Assembly: GCA_002371695.1 (NCBI GenBank)
Contig: DFGG01000150.1
Coordinates: 1-5,774 of the forward strand
Reading direction: 5' to 3'
Source: a bacterium UBA3756
GTDB lineage: Bacteria > Bacteroidota > Bacteroidia > Bacteroidales > Bacteroidaceae
Length of the DNA: 5,774 nucleotides
Shown: positions 1 to 5,774 of the stretch, piece by piece
How the letters are laid out: each line of letters starts with the position of its first letter
Position numbering within the stretch: the stretch's first letter is position 1
Translations under genes and position numbers: made by a program
The notes under the pieces: model-generated
The model's input: only the letters and a program-made list of their open reading frames with translations
Database searches by the model: none
What the model was told of the DNA's origin: nothing

Positions 1-19
1 TGAGGTAAATATGTTTCAT
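1..19 (-). CDS. Possible 5' end of a downstream gene (partial, runs off the window)
   Basis: On the minus strand an ATG at 19-17 opens a frame reading M-K-H-I-Y-L before the window ends. A Met-Lys start followed by hydrophobic residues is how many exported Bacteroidota proteins begin. The preceding bases (ATAAGAACGTACA) are A-rich, as is usual for translation starts in this phylum. In sus-like loci the next gene is often another surface lipoprotein or a glycoside hydrolase. Only six codons are visible, so neither the identity nor the reality of the gene can be established. The start lies just 17 nt beyond the hairpin at 37-77, which leaves little room for a separate promoter. Confidence 0.35.
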
Positions 20-36
20 TGTACGTTCTTATAAAC

Positions 37-77
37 AAAAGATGCCGGGCAAGGATTATCCGTGTCCGGCATCTTTT
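37..77 (-). terminator. Rho-independent terminator-like hairpin after the lipoprotein gene, probably bidirectional
   Basis: A perfect 12-bp inverted repeat pairs 37-48 (AAAAGATGCCGG) with 66-77 (CCGGCATCTTTT). A GGATTATCC mini-stem lies inside the loop at 53-61. Read in the operon direction, the GC-rich stem is followed by a U-rich run (CTTTTGTTTAT). Read on the plus strand it ends in TTTTCT, so it could act in both directions. It begins 17 nt after the stop codon of the 290-aa lipoprotein, the expected place for the operon terminator. The U-tract in the operon direction is interrupted by a G, so termination may be incomplete. Because a possible start codon follows closely, an RNA-stability or partial read-through element is an alternative. 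Confidence 0.8.
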
Positions 78-94
78 CTAAACGCCGCTTTCTA

Positions 95-967
95 TTATGG
101 AAGCGTAATGATTACGACACCATCATCCTGAGTGTTGTTCCAGCCACCTACTCCATCGATGTAGTAGTAGGGAGCCAGCTGGATGGTCTTCTCGTCGAGG
201 AACTTACTGTGCTGCCAGAACTCAGCATCATTGAGACTGCTGAATGCAGAAGGATGGAAGGCATAGATGGGACTATTCTTGTCGCCGTCATAGTTCTGGC
301 CGGTGAACCACTCGTCCCAGAACACCAGTCCGTCTTCAACCCAGAGTTCAATGTAAGGAGCCGACCAAGTGGCTACCCATGTGTCTTCTGCAGCAGCAGG
401 ACTTGTGCGGTAAGCCTCGCAGGGAGCCATCACGCGATAGCGGTCGAAGCCTTGGGCCTTCATAATCTCAGGCTCGCTCTCCATGCCGAAGAAGTTGTCG
501 ATGAAGGTACCATTGCCCAACGATACCCACTCGTAAGCCTTCGAGCACTTCATTGTTGCAGACTTTACACCGCCTACGGAAGCATCGGCATCGCTAACAG
601 CCAGTGTGAGGTTTCCAACCACGCCAACCTCCAAGGGAGTGATATCCACCTTCACAGTGGTGGAGTTCTCGCCAGCGGCGAAACTATAGCCGGTTACGGT
701 TACACCGGGAATCTCATCGTCGCCAACCTTAAGCGTAGCAGTGAGCGAACCAGTCGCAGCAGCAGAAGTGTTGCCACGAACAATCTCTACGTCGAATACG
801 GGATTAGATGCCGGAACCTCTACATTTGAAAGAGTAGAAGCGGTGAATGATACACCCGCATTGCTTCCCTGACCATCATAGACAGCACCCTCGTTGTCCT
901 TGTTACAAGAGCTGAAAAGGGCAGCAGCTATAATTGCCAAACCGAAAATCTTCTTATTTATTCTCAT
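95..967 (-). CDS. Surface lipoprotein in SusE/F position, candidate glycan-binding protein
   Basis: Complete 290-aa lipoprotein of unassigned family. Residues 1-21 form a lipoprotein signal peptide: MRINKK, a hydrophobic core, then lipobox FSSC with Cys21. The following NKDNEG is charged like the export signals that send Bacteroidota lipoproteins to the cell surface. Residues about 37-140 are rich in Val, Thr, Ser and Gly with alternating hydrophobic residues, consistent with an Ig-like/Calx-beta-like beta-sandwich. Residues about 145-290 form a second region starting with a YEWVSLGNGTFIDNFF segment, which resembles from memory the C-terminal part of Calx-beta-type Bacteroidales lipoproteins. 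It is rich in Trp (147, 197, 201, 209, 217, 220, 251, 276) and Tyr, as in carbohydrate-binding surfaces. Mature cysteines 141 and 183 could pair. The start codon is 32 nt after the SusD-like stop, with no clear Shine-Dalgarno sequence but an A/T-rich leader. Gene order suggests glycan capture alongside the SusCD pair; ligand and family are inferred only. No catalytic motif was recognised. Confidence 0.85.
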   Translation of the reverse strand: MRINKKIFGLAIIAAALFSSCNKDNEGAVYDGQGSNAGVSFTASTLSNVEVPASNPVFDVEIVRGNTSAAATGSLTATLKVGDDEIPGVTVTGYSFAAGENSTTVKVDITPLEVGVVGNLTLAVSDADASVGGVKSATMKCSKAYEWVSLGNGTFIDNFFGMESEPEIMKAQGFDRYRVMAPCEAYRTSPAAAEDTWVATWSAPYIELWVEDGLVFWDEWFTGQNYDGDKNSPIYAFHPSAFSSLNDAEFWQHSKFLDEKTIQLAPYYYIDGVGGWNNTQDDGVVIITLP

Positions 968-999
968 AATCGTTTACTGTTAAATTGAGGGGTTTATAA

Positions 1000-2544
1000 T
1001 CATTTAACATAGTCACCTTCAGGGTTCTGGTCGTTATCGAGCGTCATGTTCTCGTTTCCGTCGAACTCAGCCTGCGGGATAGTGAGCACATTCATATAAG
1101 CCTCAGGATCGTCTGTAGGACGCGTAGCCAGCAGAGCGGCTGCAGGCCATCCCTGGTCGGCGGTACGGCGGAAGCCCTGCTTCAGGCGCTTCAGCGTGAA
1201 CATACGTCCGTCCTCGCCCCAGAGTTCGATACGGCGCTGGATGAGAATCTCCTCAAGCAGTGAGCCTGTCTCGTCGGCAGTAGCCGATGTGGCGCCGAGG
1301 GCTGTACCCGTCTTGTCGCAGGTATAGTCAGGATCGCGCTGCTCCATCACGGCCATCAGGTCGGCCTTGGCTGCATCCTCTTCGCCCAGACGGCACTCTG
1401 CCTCGGCGGCGGTGAGATACATCTCCTCGACACGCATGAAGATATAGTCGCCCATCCATGTAGGAACATCGGTGAACTTGAACTTCTCCTGTACGAGTCC
1501 GGCGCTGCTGACACCGCTAACCCACCAGTCGCGGCGGGTATCCGTGGGATTCATCTTGGCATAGAGCTCCTTGTTGATGCACTTGGGGGCAGAAGTGCCA
1601 TACTTGTTGGCCTCGAAGTCCATGTGAGAGAAGAAGCTGGCGTACATACCAACCTGGTCGGCGATAATGCCGGCACCCCACATGACATTCGACGCTGCAA
1701 CATTGTTCATGCCCTTGAAAGAGGCTGTTGGCAACACACTGCAGCCACTGGCAGCGATGGCAGCCTTGGCAGCCGTCTTGGCCGTCTGCCAGTCATTCTC
1801 GACAAGGGCGATACGGGCCTGCAGACCAAGTGCTACGGCGTAGCCGATGTGAGAGGGGTTCTGCTGATCAATGCCATTAAGCAGGCTAACGGCCTTCTCG
1901 ATATCGCTGTCAATCTGAGTGTAGACCTCTGCGATGGTAGCACGCGGCTGTCCCTTGGTTTCTGGAGTAGTGGGTTCGGTATAGATGGGCACGCACTTCT
2001 CGTTCTCATGTCCCTTATACGTACGGGCAAACCACTGCGACAGCATGAAGTAGCTGTAGGCACGGATGGCATAGGCCTGGCCGATGGCGTAGTTCTTCTC
2101 ATCTGAAGTTCCGCCCATGGTCTCTTCGGCAGCGATGATATAGTTGGCGTTTGCAATCCAGTTGTAGTAGGCATACCAGAGGTCGTAGCTGCGCCAGGAG
2201 TCAGATGCGTAACGCGACTTCACGTTATAGAGTGCGTCATACCAGAACCAGCCGGATCCGGCAGCGCCCATGATGTGATCCTCGCCCATCACCTCGGCAC
2301 CCAGGTTGTAGGCAGTGATACCGAAGCACTGGTGGGTATTGCCCCCCGTAGACCATCCGGCAGTGTACATCTCGCGATAGATACCGTTCAGGGCTACCAA
2401 TGCTGCATTACCATTGGCCAGCAGGCCCTGTCCGGACATTGACTGTGTAGGCGATGTCTCGATAAGGTCCTTTGAGCAAGAGGTCGTCAAGACCATGCTG
2501 CCGGCAAGCAGTCCAACGAATGTATATTTGAATATTCTTTTCAT
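1000..2544 (-). CDS. SusD/RagB family nutrient-binding outer-membrane lipoprotein
   Basis: Complete 514-aa SusD homologue, a typical family length. The signal peptide ends in lipobox TTSC with Cys23. The mature start SKDLIETSPT matches the family's usual N-terminus of Cys, Asp and a few residues before a Pro. Helical TPR-like segments include YYNWIANANYIIAA (126-139) and AIGQAYAIRAYSYFMLSQWF (153-172). The C-terminal family motifs are RVEEMYLTAAEAECRLG (371-387), EEILIQRRIELWGEDGRM (431-448) with LKRLKQG, and a closing IPQAEFDGNENMTLDNDQNP (489-508). Such proteins sit on the cell surface as a lid over the SusC barrel and bind the oligosaccharide or other ligand, passing it to the transporter. 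The gene lies 37 nt after the SusC-like gene with no terminator between, so the two are almost certainly cotranscribed. A Ser/Thr/Ala-rich loop at 408-428 precedes the last helices. Ligand specificity cannot be read from the sequence. Confidence 0.97.
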   Translation of the reverse strand: MKRIFKYTFVGLLAGSMVLTTSCSKDLIETSPTQSMSGQGLLANGNAALVALNGIYREMYTAGWSTGGNTHQCFGITAYNLGAEVMGEDHIMGAAGSGWFWYDALYNVKSRYASDSWRSYDLWYAYYNWIANANYIIAAEETMGGTSDEKNYAIGQAYAIRAYSYFMLSQWFARTYKGHENEKCVPIYTEPTTPETKGQPRATIAEVYTQIDSDIEKAVSLLNGIDQQNPSHIGYAVALGLQARIALVENDWQTAKTAAKAAIAASGCSVLPTASFKGMNNVAASNVMWGAGIIADQVGMYASFFSHMDFEANKYGTSAPKCINKELYAKMNPTDTRRDWWVSGVSSAGLVQEKFKFTDVPTWMGDYIFMRVEEMYLTAAEAECRLGEEDAAKADLMAVMEQRDPDYTCDKTGTALGATSATADETGSLLEEILIQRRIELWGEDGRMFTLKRLKQGFRRTADQGWPAAALLATRPTDDPEAYMNVLTIPQAEFDGNENMTLDNDQNPEGDYVK

Positions 2545-2581
2545 ATCTTCTACGTTTTATATGTTTGTTCTATTCCTATGA

Positions 2582-5500
2582 TTAGAATTTAACCTCGAGA
2601 CCCAGCGTCCATGTCTTGTTGGGGACATAAGAATAGTCGGTACTACCCGAGAAGTTGTACTGGGGATCCATACCGTCCAGATGAGTGAACAGCGCGAGGT
2701 TGTCGACAGATGCGAATACGCGAACGTTGCTCAGACCAGCCTTAGCCATCCATGTCTTAGGCAGTGTGTAGCCGAGGGTGATGTTCTTGATGGCGAAGTA
2801 AGAAGCGTCAACAAGATAGCGGTCCAGATAGGAAGCACGGCGAGCGTTGATCTCGATGCGGGGCACATCGGTGATGTCGCCAGGCTTCTGCCAGCGGCGC
2901 AGCGAGTTGGTGTGCCATGTGTCAGTGGCATAGGCCACGTTCATAGCACTGGAATACAGACCGTCGTAGACGTGGCCGCCGATAGAGTAGGTCGTCAGGA
3001 CAGACAGGTCTATACCCTTATAGCTCAGGTTGGTGGCAAGGCTACCGTAGAGGTCGGGAATACGGCTGTCCATATAGTACTTGCAAGCATTGGCTACAGA
3101 GTAGTCGGATGTGATGTACTCGGTACCGGGCTTCATATTGCCTTCGTCGTCCTTCTCGTATGCCCAATAGAGTTGTGCGCCAGTAGCGGGGTCAACACCT
3201 GCGCTCTTTGATACATAATAGGTGCGGATAGGCAGTCCCTCCTTGTATACACGTACACCACTGACAATCTCGGGACTCTCGGAAGTGAGTTTCAGCACCT
3301 TGTTGCTGACGGTAGAACCCATCAGGGTGATGTCCCAGTGGAAGTCGCCGTGACGGAAGGGAGAGACTGTGATTTCTGCCTCCAGACCTGTGTTACGCAT
3401 GTCACCCACGTTGGCATTGTAGCCGGAGAAACCAGTCGACAGGGCCATCGGGTAGTTGAGCAACATGTCGGTGGTCTTCTTGTTGTAATATTCTACGCTG
3501 AAGCGGAGCAGGTTGTCGAGCAGAGTTCCCTCCAGACCGATGTTCAGGTTCTTGTTCTTCTCCCAGGAGAGGTCTTTTGTCTCCAGGGTAGAAACTACGG
3601 CACCGATGTTGTTACCGTTGTTCCATCCCAGAGCGTAGAGGCTCTGCCACAGATAATAGCTGGAATAGCCTTCACTATCGAGAATATCATCATTTCCCTG
3701 CTCACCGTATGACACCTTCAGCGAGAGGTTGTTTATCCACTTCACATTCTTCATGAAGTTCTCCTTGGAGATACGCCAGTTACCACCAATTGACCAGAAC
3801 GTGCCAGTCCAGTTCTCCTTGTAGAAACGAGAAGAGGCATCAGCACGCAGAGAAGCCGACAGATAGTACTTGTCGTCATAGTTATAGTTAACGCGGCTCA
3901 GGAACGAGTTGATGCGGTAGTTGTCCGTATAGGAGTTTGCCTCGTACATGTTGGCAGCAGGTGCCAGCTCGTAGATACCATCGACGAGGTTGGTCTTACC
4001 GGCTGTCAGGTACTCCATCTTGTAGGCATAGAACTCATGGCCAGCCATTACGTCGACATTATGCTTGCCGAACTGGCGGTTCCAGGTGAGCAGCTGGTTG
4101 AAGGTATAGCTCTGAGTGCGATAGTTGTACTTCTGCAGCAGACCGCCGGCAGTAGCCTGGTTGCCATGATACATGTTCATATAGCGCATGCGGAAACGGC
4201 TGTTGTAGTCCATACCGAAGTTCACAGAGAGTTTGATGCCCTGCAGCCATCCGGCTTTAGCTTCATCAGTGCCCAGTACGATACCGGCACGCAGACCGGC
4301 AGCGTCGCGCTTGTTCTCGGCCTTGTCGTCCACCAGGCCTCCCAGGGGGTTGTAGTCGTTGTAGGAGCCGGGGCGCTTCGTGGCGTTGTCACCATAGTCG
4401 AGCATGGGATTGCCATTCTCGTCGAGCACGCTGTTACCATTGGCATCCTTGACGTACATCGGGAACAGGGGCGATACGAACTGAGCCGAGTACCACACGT
4501 TGGATGTAGAACTGCCGTCATAGTCGCTGAAGTTTGAGATAGAATGGGCCAGGTTGGTGCTCAGATTGGCTGAGAACCAGTCGGTCACCTTGGTATCCAC
4601 GTTGACACGGGCCGTATAGCGCTGGAAGGCTGTGGTCTGTAGCAATCCTTCTTCGTTAAGATAGCCAAGACTCAACATGTACTTAGTCTTGTCGGTACCG
4701 CCATTGACACTCAGCTGATGCTCATGGCGGAAAGCACTGTTGCGTTTAACGGCATCGAGCCAGTCCTCATTCCAAGCAGCTGTGGCATCAGGACGAACCA
4801 TGCCGGTAGATGGATCGATGATCTGGTCCCACGTGTAGTTCTTGAAGGGGTTGTAGGTCTCACCACCAAGATTGGCCGACAACTGACTGCGTCCGTAGGC
4901 CTCACCGTCGGCCCAGCTCAAACCATTGTTGAAGATACCCTCATTGCGCAGTGCCTCGTAAGTGAGCTGCACGAAATCCTTCTGGTTAACCAGATCGTAG
5001 CGCGGCAGGGCACGGCTTGACCAACCGGCAGTAGAGCGCCATGTCACCTGAGCCTTGCCTTCCTTACCCTTCTTAGTGGTAATCATGATGACGCCGTTGG
5101 CACCACGGGCACCATACAGGGCACCGGCCGAGGCATCCTTCAGCACGGTCATCGACTCGATATCGCTGGGGTTCAACGAACTGATAGCGCCATCGTACGG
5201 GATGCCGTCTACTACGTAGAGCGGGCTTGAACTGGCATTAATTGAGCCATAACCACGAATGCGGATTGCCGGATCTGAACCGGGCTGGCCAGATGCCGAA
5301 GACATCTGAACACCAGAGACGTTACCTTCAAGTCCTTTGGTAACATTTGTGATAGGACGCAGCTCCAGTTTCTCACTGTTTACGTTCTGAGCCGAACCCG
5401 TGAACGACGACTTCTTGGCTGTACCGTAGGCGACAACCACCACCTCGTCGAGGGCTGCAGCATCGCTCTTGAGGAACACGCGCATGCCGTTCTTGGCAGC

Positions 5501-5749
5501 CACAGTCTTCGACTCGAAGCCCAGATACGACACCGTAATCTGGTTCTTACCCTCAGGCAAGGTCAGCGAGAAGCGACCGTTAACGTCAGTCAACATACCG
5601 GTATTGGTGCCGTCCACTTTCACGGCAGCGCCGATGATGGGCTGACCGTCTTCCTGTGAGAGCACCGTACCAGAAACCTTTGTCTGTGCCAGCGCACTTC
5701 CTACACAGAGGAGGAGGCTGACCATCAACATCGTTAGTCTTTCTTTCAT
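2582..5749 (-). CDS. SusC/RagA family TonB-linked outer-membrane transporter
   Basis: Complete 1055-aa SusC-type transporter, a normal length for the family. Residues 1-21 are a Sec signal peptide ending SALA before Gln22. Residues about 25-97 form the carboxypeptidase-regulatory-like domain (VSGTVLSQEDGQPIIGAAV, then a TDVNGRFSL segment and VSYLGFES). The TonB box is DEVVVVAYGT (101-110). The plug domain spans about 117-228 and includes IRIRGYGSINASSSPLYVVDG and the SusC signature LKDASAGALYGARGANGV (203-220). The rest, about 236-1055, is the 22-strand barrel, closing with LGLEVKF; a terminal Phe is the usual BAM recognition feature. With the SusD-like partner it should import oligosaccharides or peptides across the outer membrane using TonB-ExbBD energy. 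No STN (secretin/TonB short N-terminal) domain precedes the regulatory-like domain, so direct anti-sigma signalling is not expected. It is the first visible gene of the operon. The substrate is unknown. Confidence 0.98.
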   Translation of the reverse strand: MKERLTMLMVSLLLCVGSALAQTKVSGTVLSQEDGQPIIGAAVKVDGTNTGMLTDVNGRFSLTLPEGKNQITVSYLGFESKTVAAKNGMRVFLKSDAAALDEVVVVAYGTAKKSSFTGSAQNVNSEKLELRPITNVTKGLEGNVSGVQMSSASGQPGSDPAIRIRGYGSINASSSPLYVVDGIPYDGAISSLNPSDIESMTVLKDASAGALYGARGANGVIMITTKKGKEGKAQVTWRSTAGWSSRALPRYDLVNQKDFVQLTYEALRNEGIFNNGLSWADGEAYGRSQLSANLGGETYNPFKNYTWDQIIDPSTGMVRPDATAAWNEDWLDAVKRNSAFRHEHQLSVNGGTDKTKYMLSLGYLNEEGLLQTTAFQRYTARVNVDTKVTDWFSANLSTNLAHSISNFSDYDGSSTSNVWYSAQFVSPLFPMYVKDANGNSVLDENGNPMLDYGDNATKRPGSYNDYNPLGGLVDDKAENKRDAAGLRAGIVLGTDEAKAGWLQGIKLSVNFGMDYNSRFRMRYMNMYHGNQATAGGLLQKYNYRTQSYTFNQLLTWNRQFGKHNVDVMAGHEFYAYKMEYLTAGKTNLVDGIYELAPAANMYEANSYTDNYRINSFLSRVNYNYDDKYYLSASLRADASSRFYKENWTGTFWSIGGNWRISKENFMKNVKWINNLSLKVSYGEQGNDDILDSEGYSSYYLWQSLYALGWNNGNNIGAVVSTLETKDLSWEKNKNLNIGLEGTLLDNLLRFSVEYYNKKTTDMLLNYPMALSTGFSGYNANVGDMRNTGLEAEITVSPFRHGDFHWDITLMGSTVSNKVLKLTSESPEIVSGVRVYKEGLPIRTYYVSKSAGVDPATGAQLYWAYEKDDEGNMKPGTEYITSDYSVANACKYYMDSRIPDLYGSLATNLSYKGIDLSVLTTYSIGGHVYDGLYSSAMNVAYATDTWHTNSLRRWQKPGDITDVPRIEINARRASYLDRYLVDASYFAIKNITLGYTLPKTWMAKAGLSNVRVFASVDNLALFTHLDGMDPQYNFSGSTDYSYVPNKTWTLGLEVKF

Positions 5750-5752
5750 AAA

Positions 5753-5763
5753 TCTCTCTCTTT
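5753..5763 (-). promoter_or_regulatory. Purine-rich ribosome-binding region of the SusC-like gene
   Basis: The minus strand reads AAAGAGAGAGA and then TTT before the ATG at 5749-5747. This is the most Shine-Dalgarno-like leader of the three genes; the SusD-like and lipoprotein genes have only weak or A/T-rich leaders. It supports the chosen start, which also gives a correct signal peptide. The promoter itself is not visible because only 25 nt upstream are present. Confidence 0.5.
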
Positions 5764-5774
5764 AGTTAATATTA

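Noticed and set aside
62..829. Plus-strand open frame of 255 codons opposite the third lipoprotein gene
   Set aside because: It lies wholly antisense to a gene with a clear lipoprotein signal and operon context. Its start is inside the hairpin, and the translation shows no domain, signal peptide or family motif.
1624..2106. Plus-strand open frame of 160 codons antisense to the SusD-like gene
   Set aside because: The minus strand here encodes recognisable SusD helices. The antisense translation has no recognisable motif and is a by-product of codon bias.
1833..2174. Minus-strand frame of 113 codons in another phase within the SusD-like gene
   Set aside because: Its Thr/Ser/Pro/Arg-rich composition is typical of an out-of-frame reading. 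The SusD frame is uninterrupted, so there is no frameshift to explain. The same holds for the short frames at 148-351, 2731-2931, 4059-4250, 4222-4521 and 4711-4905.
2545..2581. Spacer between SusC-like and SusD-like genes considered for a promoter or attenuator
   Set aside because: The 37 nt are A/T-rich with no stable inverted repeat and no promoter motif that I can support; it looks like a simple intercistronic gap.
4037..4537. Plus-strand open frame of 166 codons antisense to the SusC-like gene
   Set aside because: It overlaps conserved SusC barrel sequence. The Val/Ile/His-rich translation is typical of the complement of a coding strand and has no support of its own. The same applies to the plus-strand frames at 2681-3211, 3338-3712 and 4718-5020.
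5764..5774. TAATATTAACT upstream of the SusC-like start considered as a promoter -7 element
   Set aside because: It does not match TAnnTTTG, no -33 region is visible because the window ends, and it is too close to the start codon to be assigned with confidence.

Overview
The window looks like ordinary Bacteroidota chromosome, most likely from a gut or rumen Bacteroidales of the Prevotella type. The evidence is an adjacent SusC/SusD pair, lipoprotein signal peptides with a Cys followed by a short charged stretch, and A/T-rich leaders with little or no Shine-Dalgarno sequence. Base composition is roughly half GC. The genus is inferred from protein style, not proven.

All confident genes lie on the minus strand, so the operon reads from the right edge to the left: (1) a complete SusC/RagA-type TonB-dependent outer-membrane transporter (5749 to 2582, 1055 aa); (2) a complete SusD/RagB-type surface lipoprotein (2544 to 1000, 514 aa), 37 nt downstream; (3) a 290-aa lipoprotein (967 to 95) in the position that SusE/SusF or another surface glycan-binding protein usually occupies, 32 nt further on. 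A strong inverted repeat (37-77) follows 17 nt after the last stop and is probably the operon terminator. The leftmost 19 nt could be the start of a further minus-strand gene (ATG at 19-17), but only about six codons are visible.

The inferred working model is as follows. The third lipoprotein and the SusD-like protein capture a glycan or oligosaccharide at the cell surface. The SusD-like lid delivers it to the SusC-like barrel, which imports it using TonB energy. No glycoside hydrolase, peptidase, sigma/anti-sigma pair, hybrid two-component regulator or SusR-type regulator lies inside the window, so the substrate cannot be assigned. The promoter lies beyond the right edge, since only 25 nt precede the SusC start codon.

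I found no mobile element, CRISPR array, tRNA, rRNA or evidence of a new kind of system. The least characterised element is the third lipoprotein, whose C-terminal half is aromatic-rich and carries a possible calcium-binding loop. The plus-strand reading frames and the shorter minus-strand frames overlap the three real genes and are treated as shadows.
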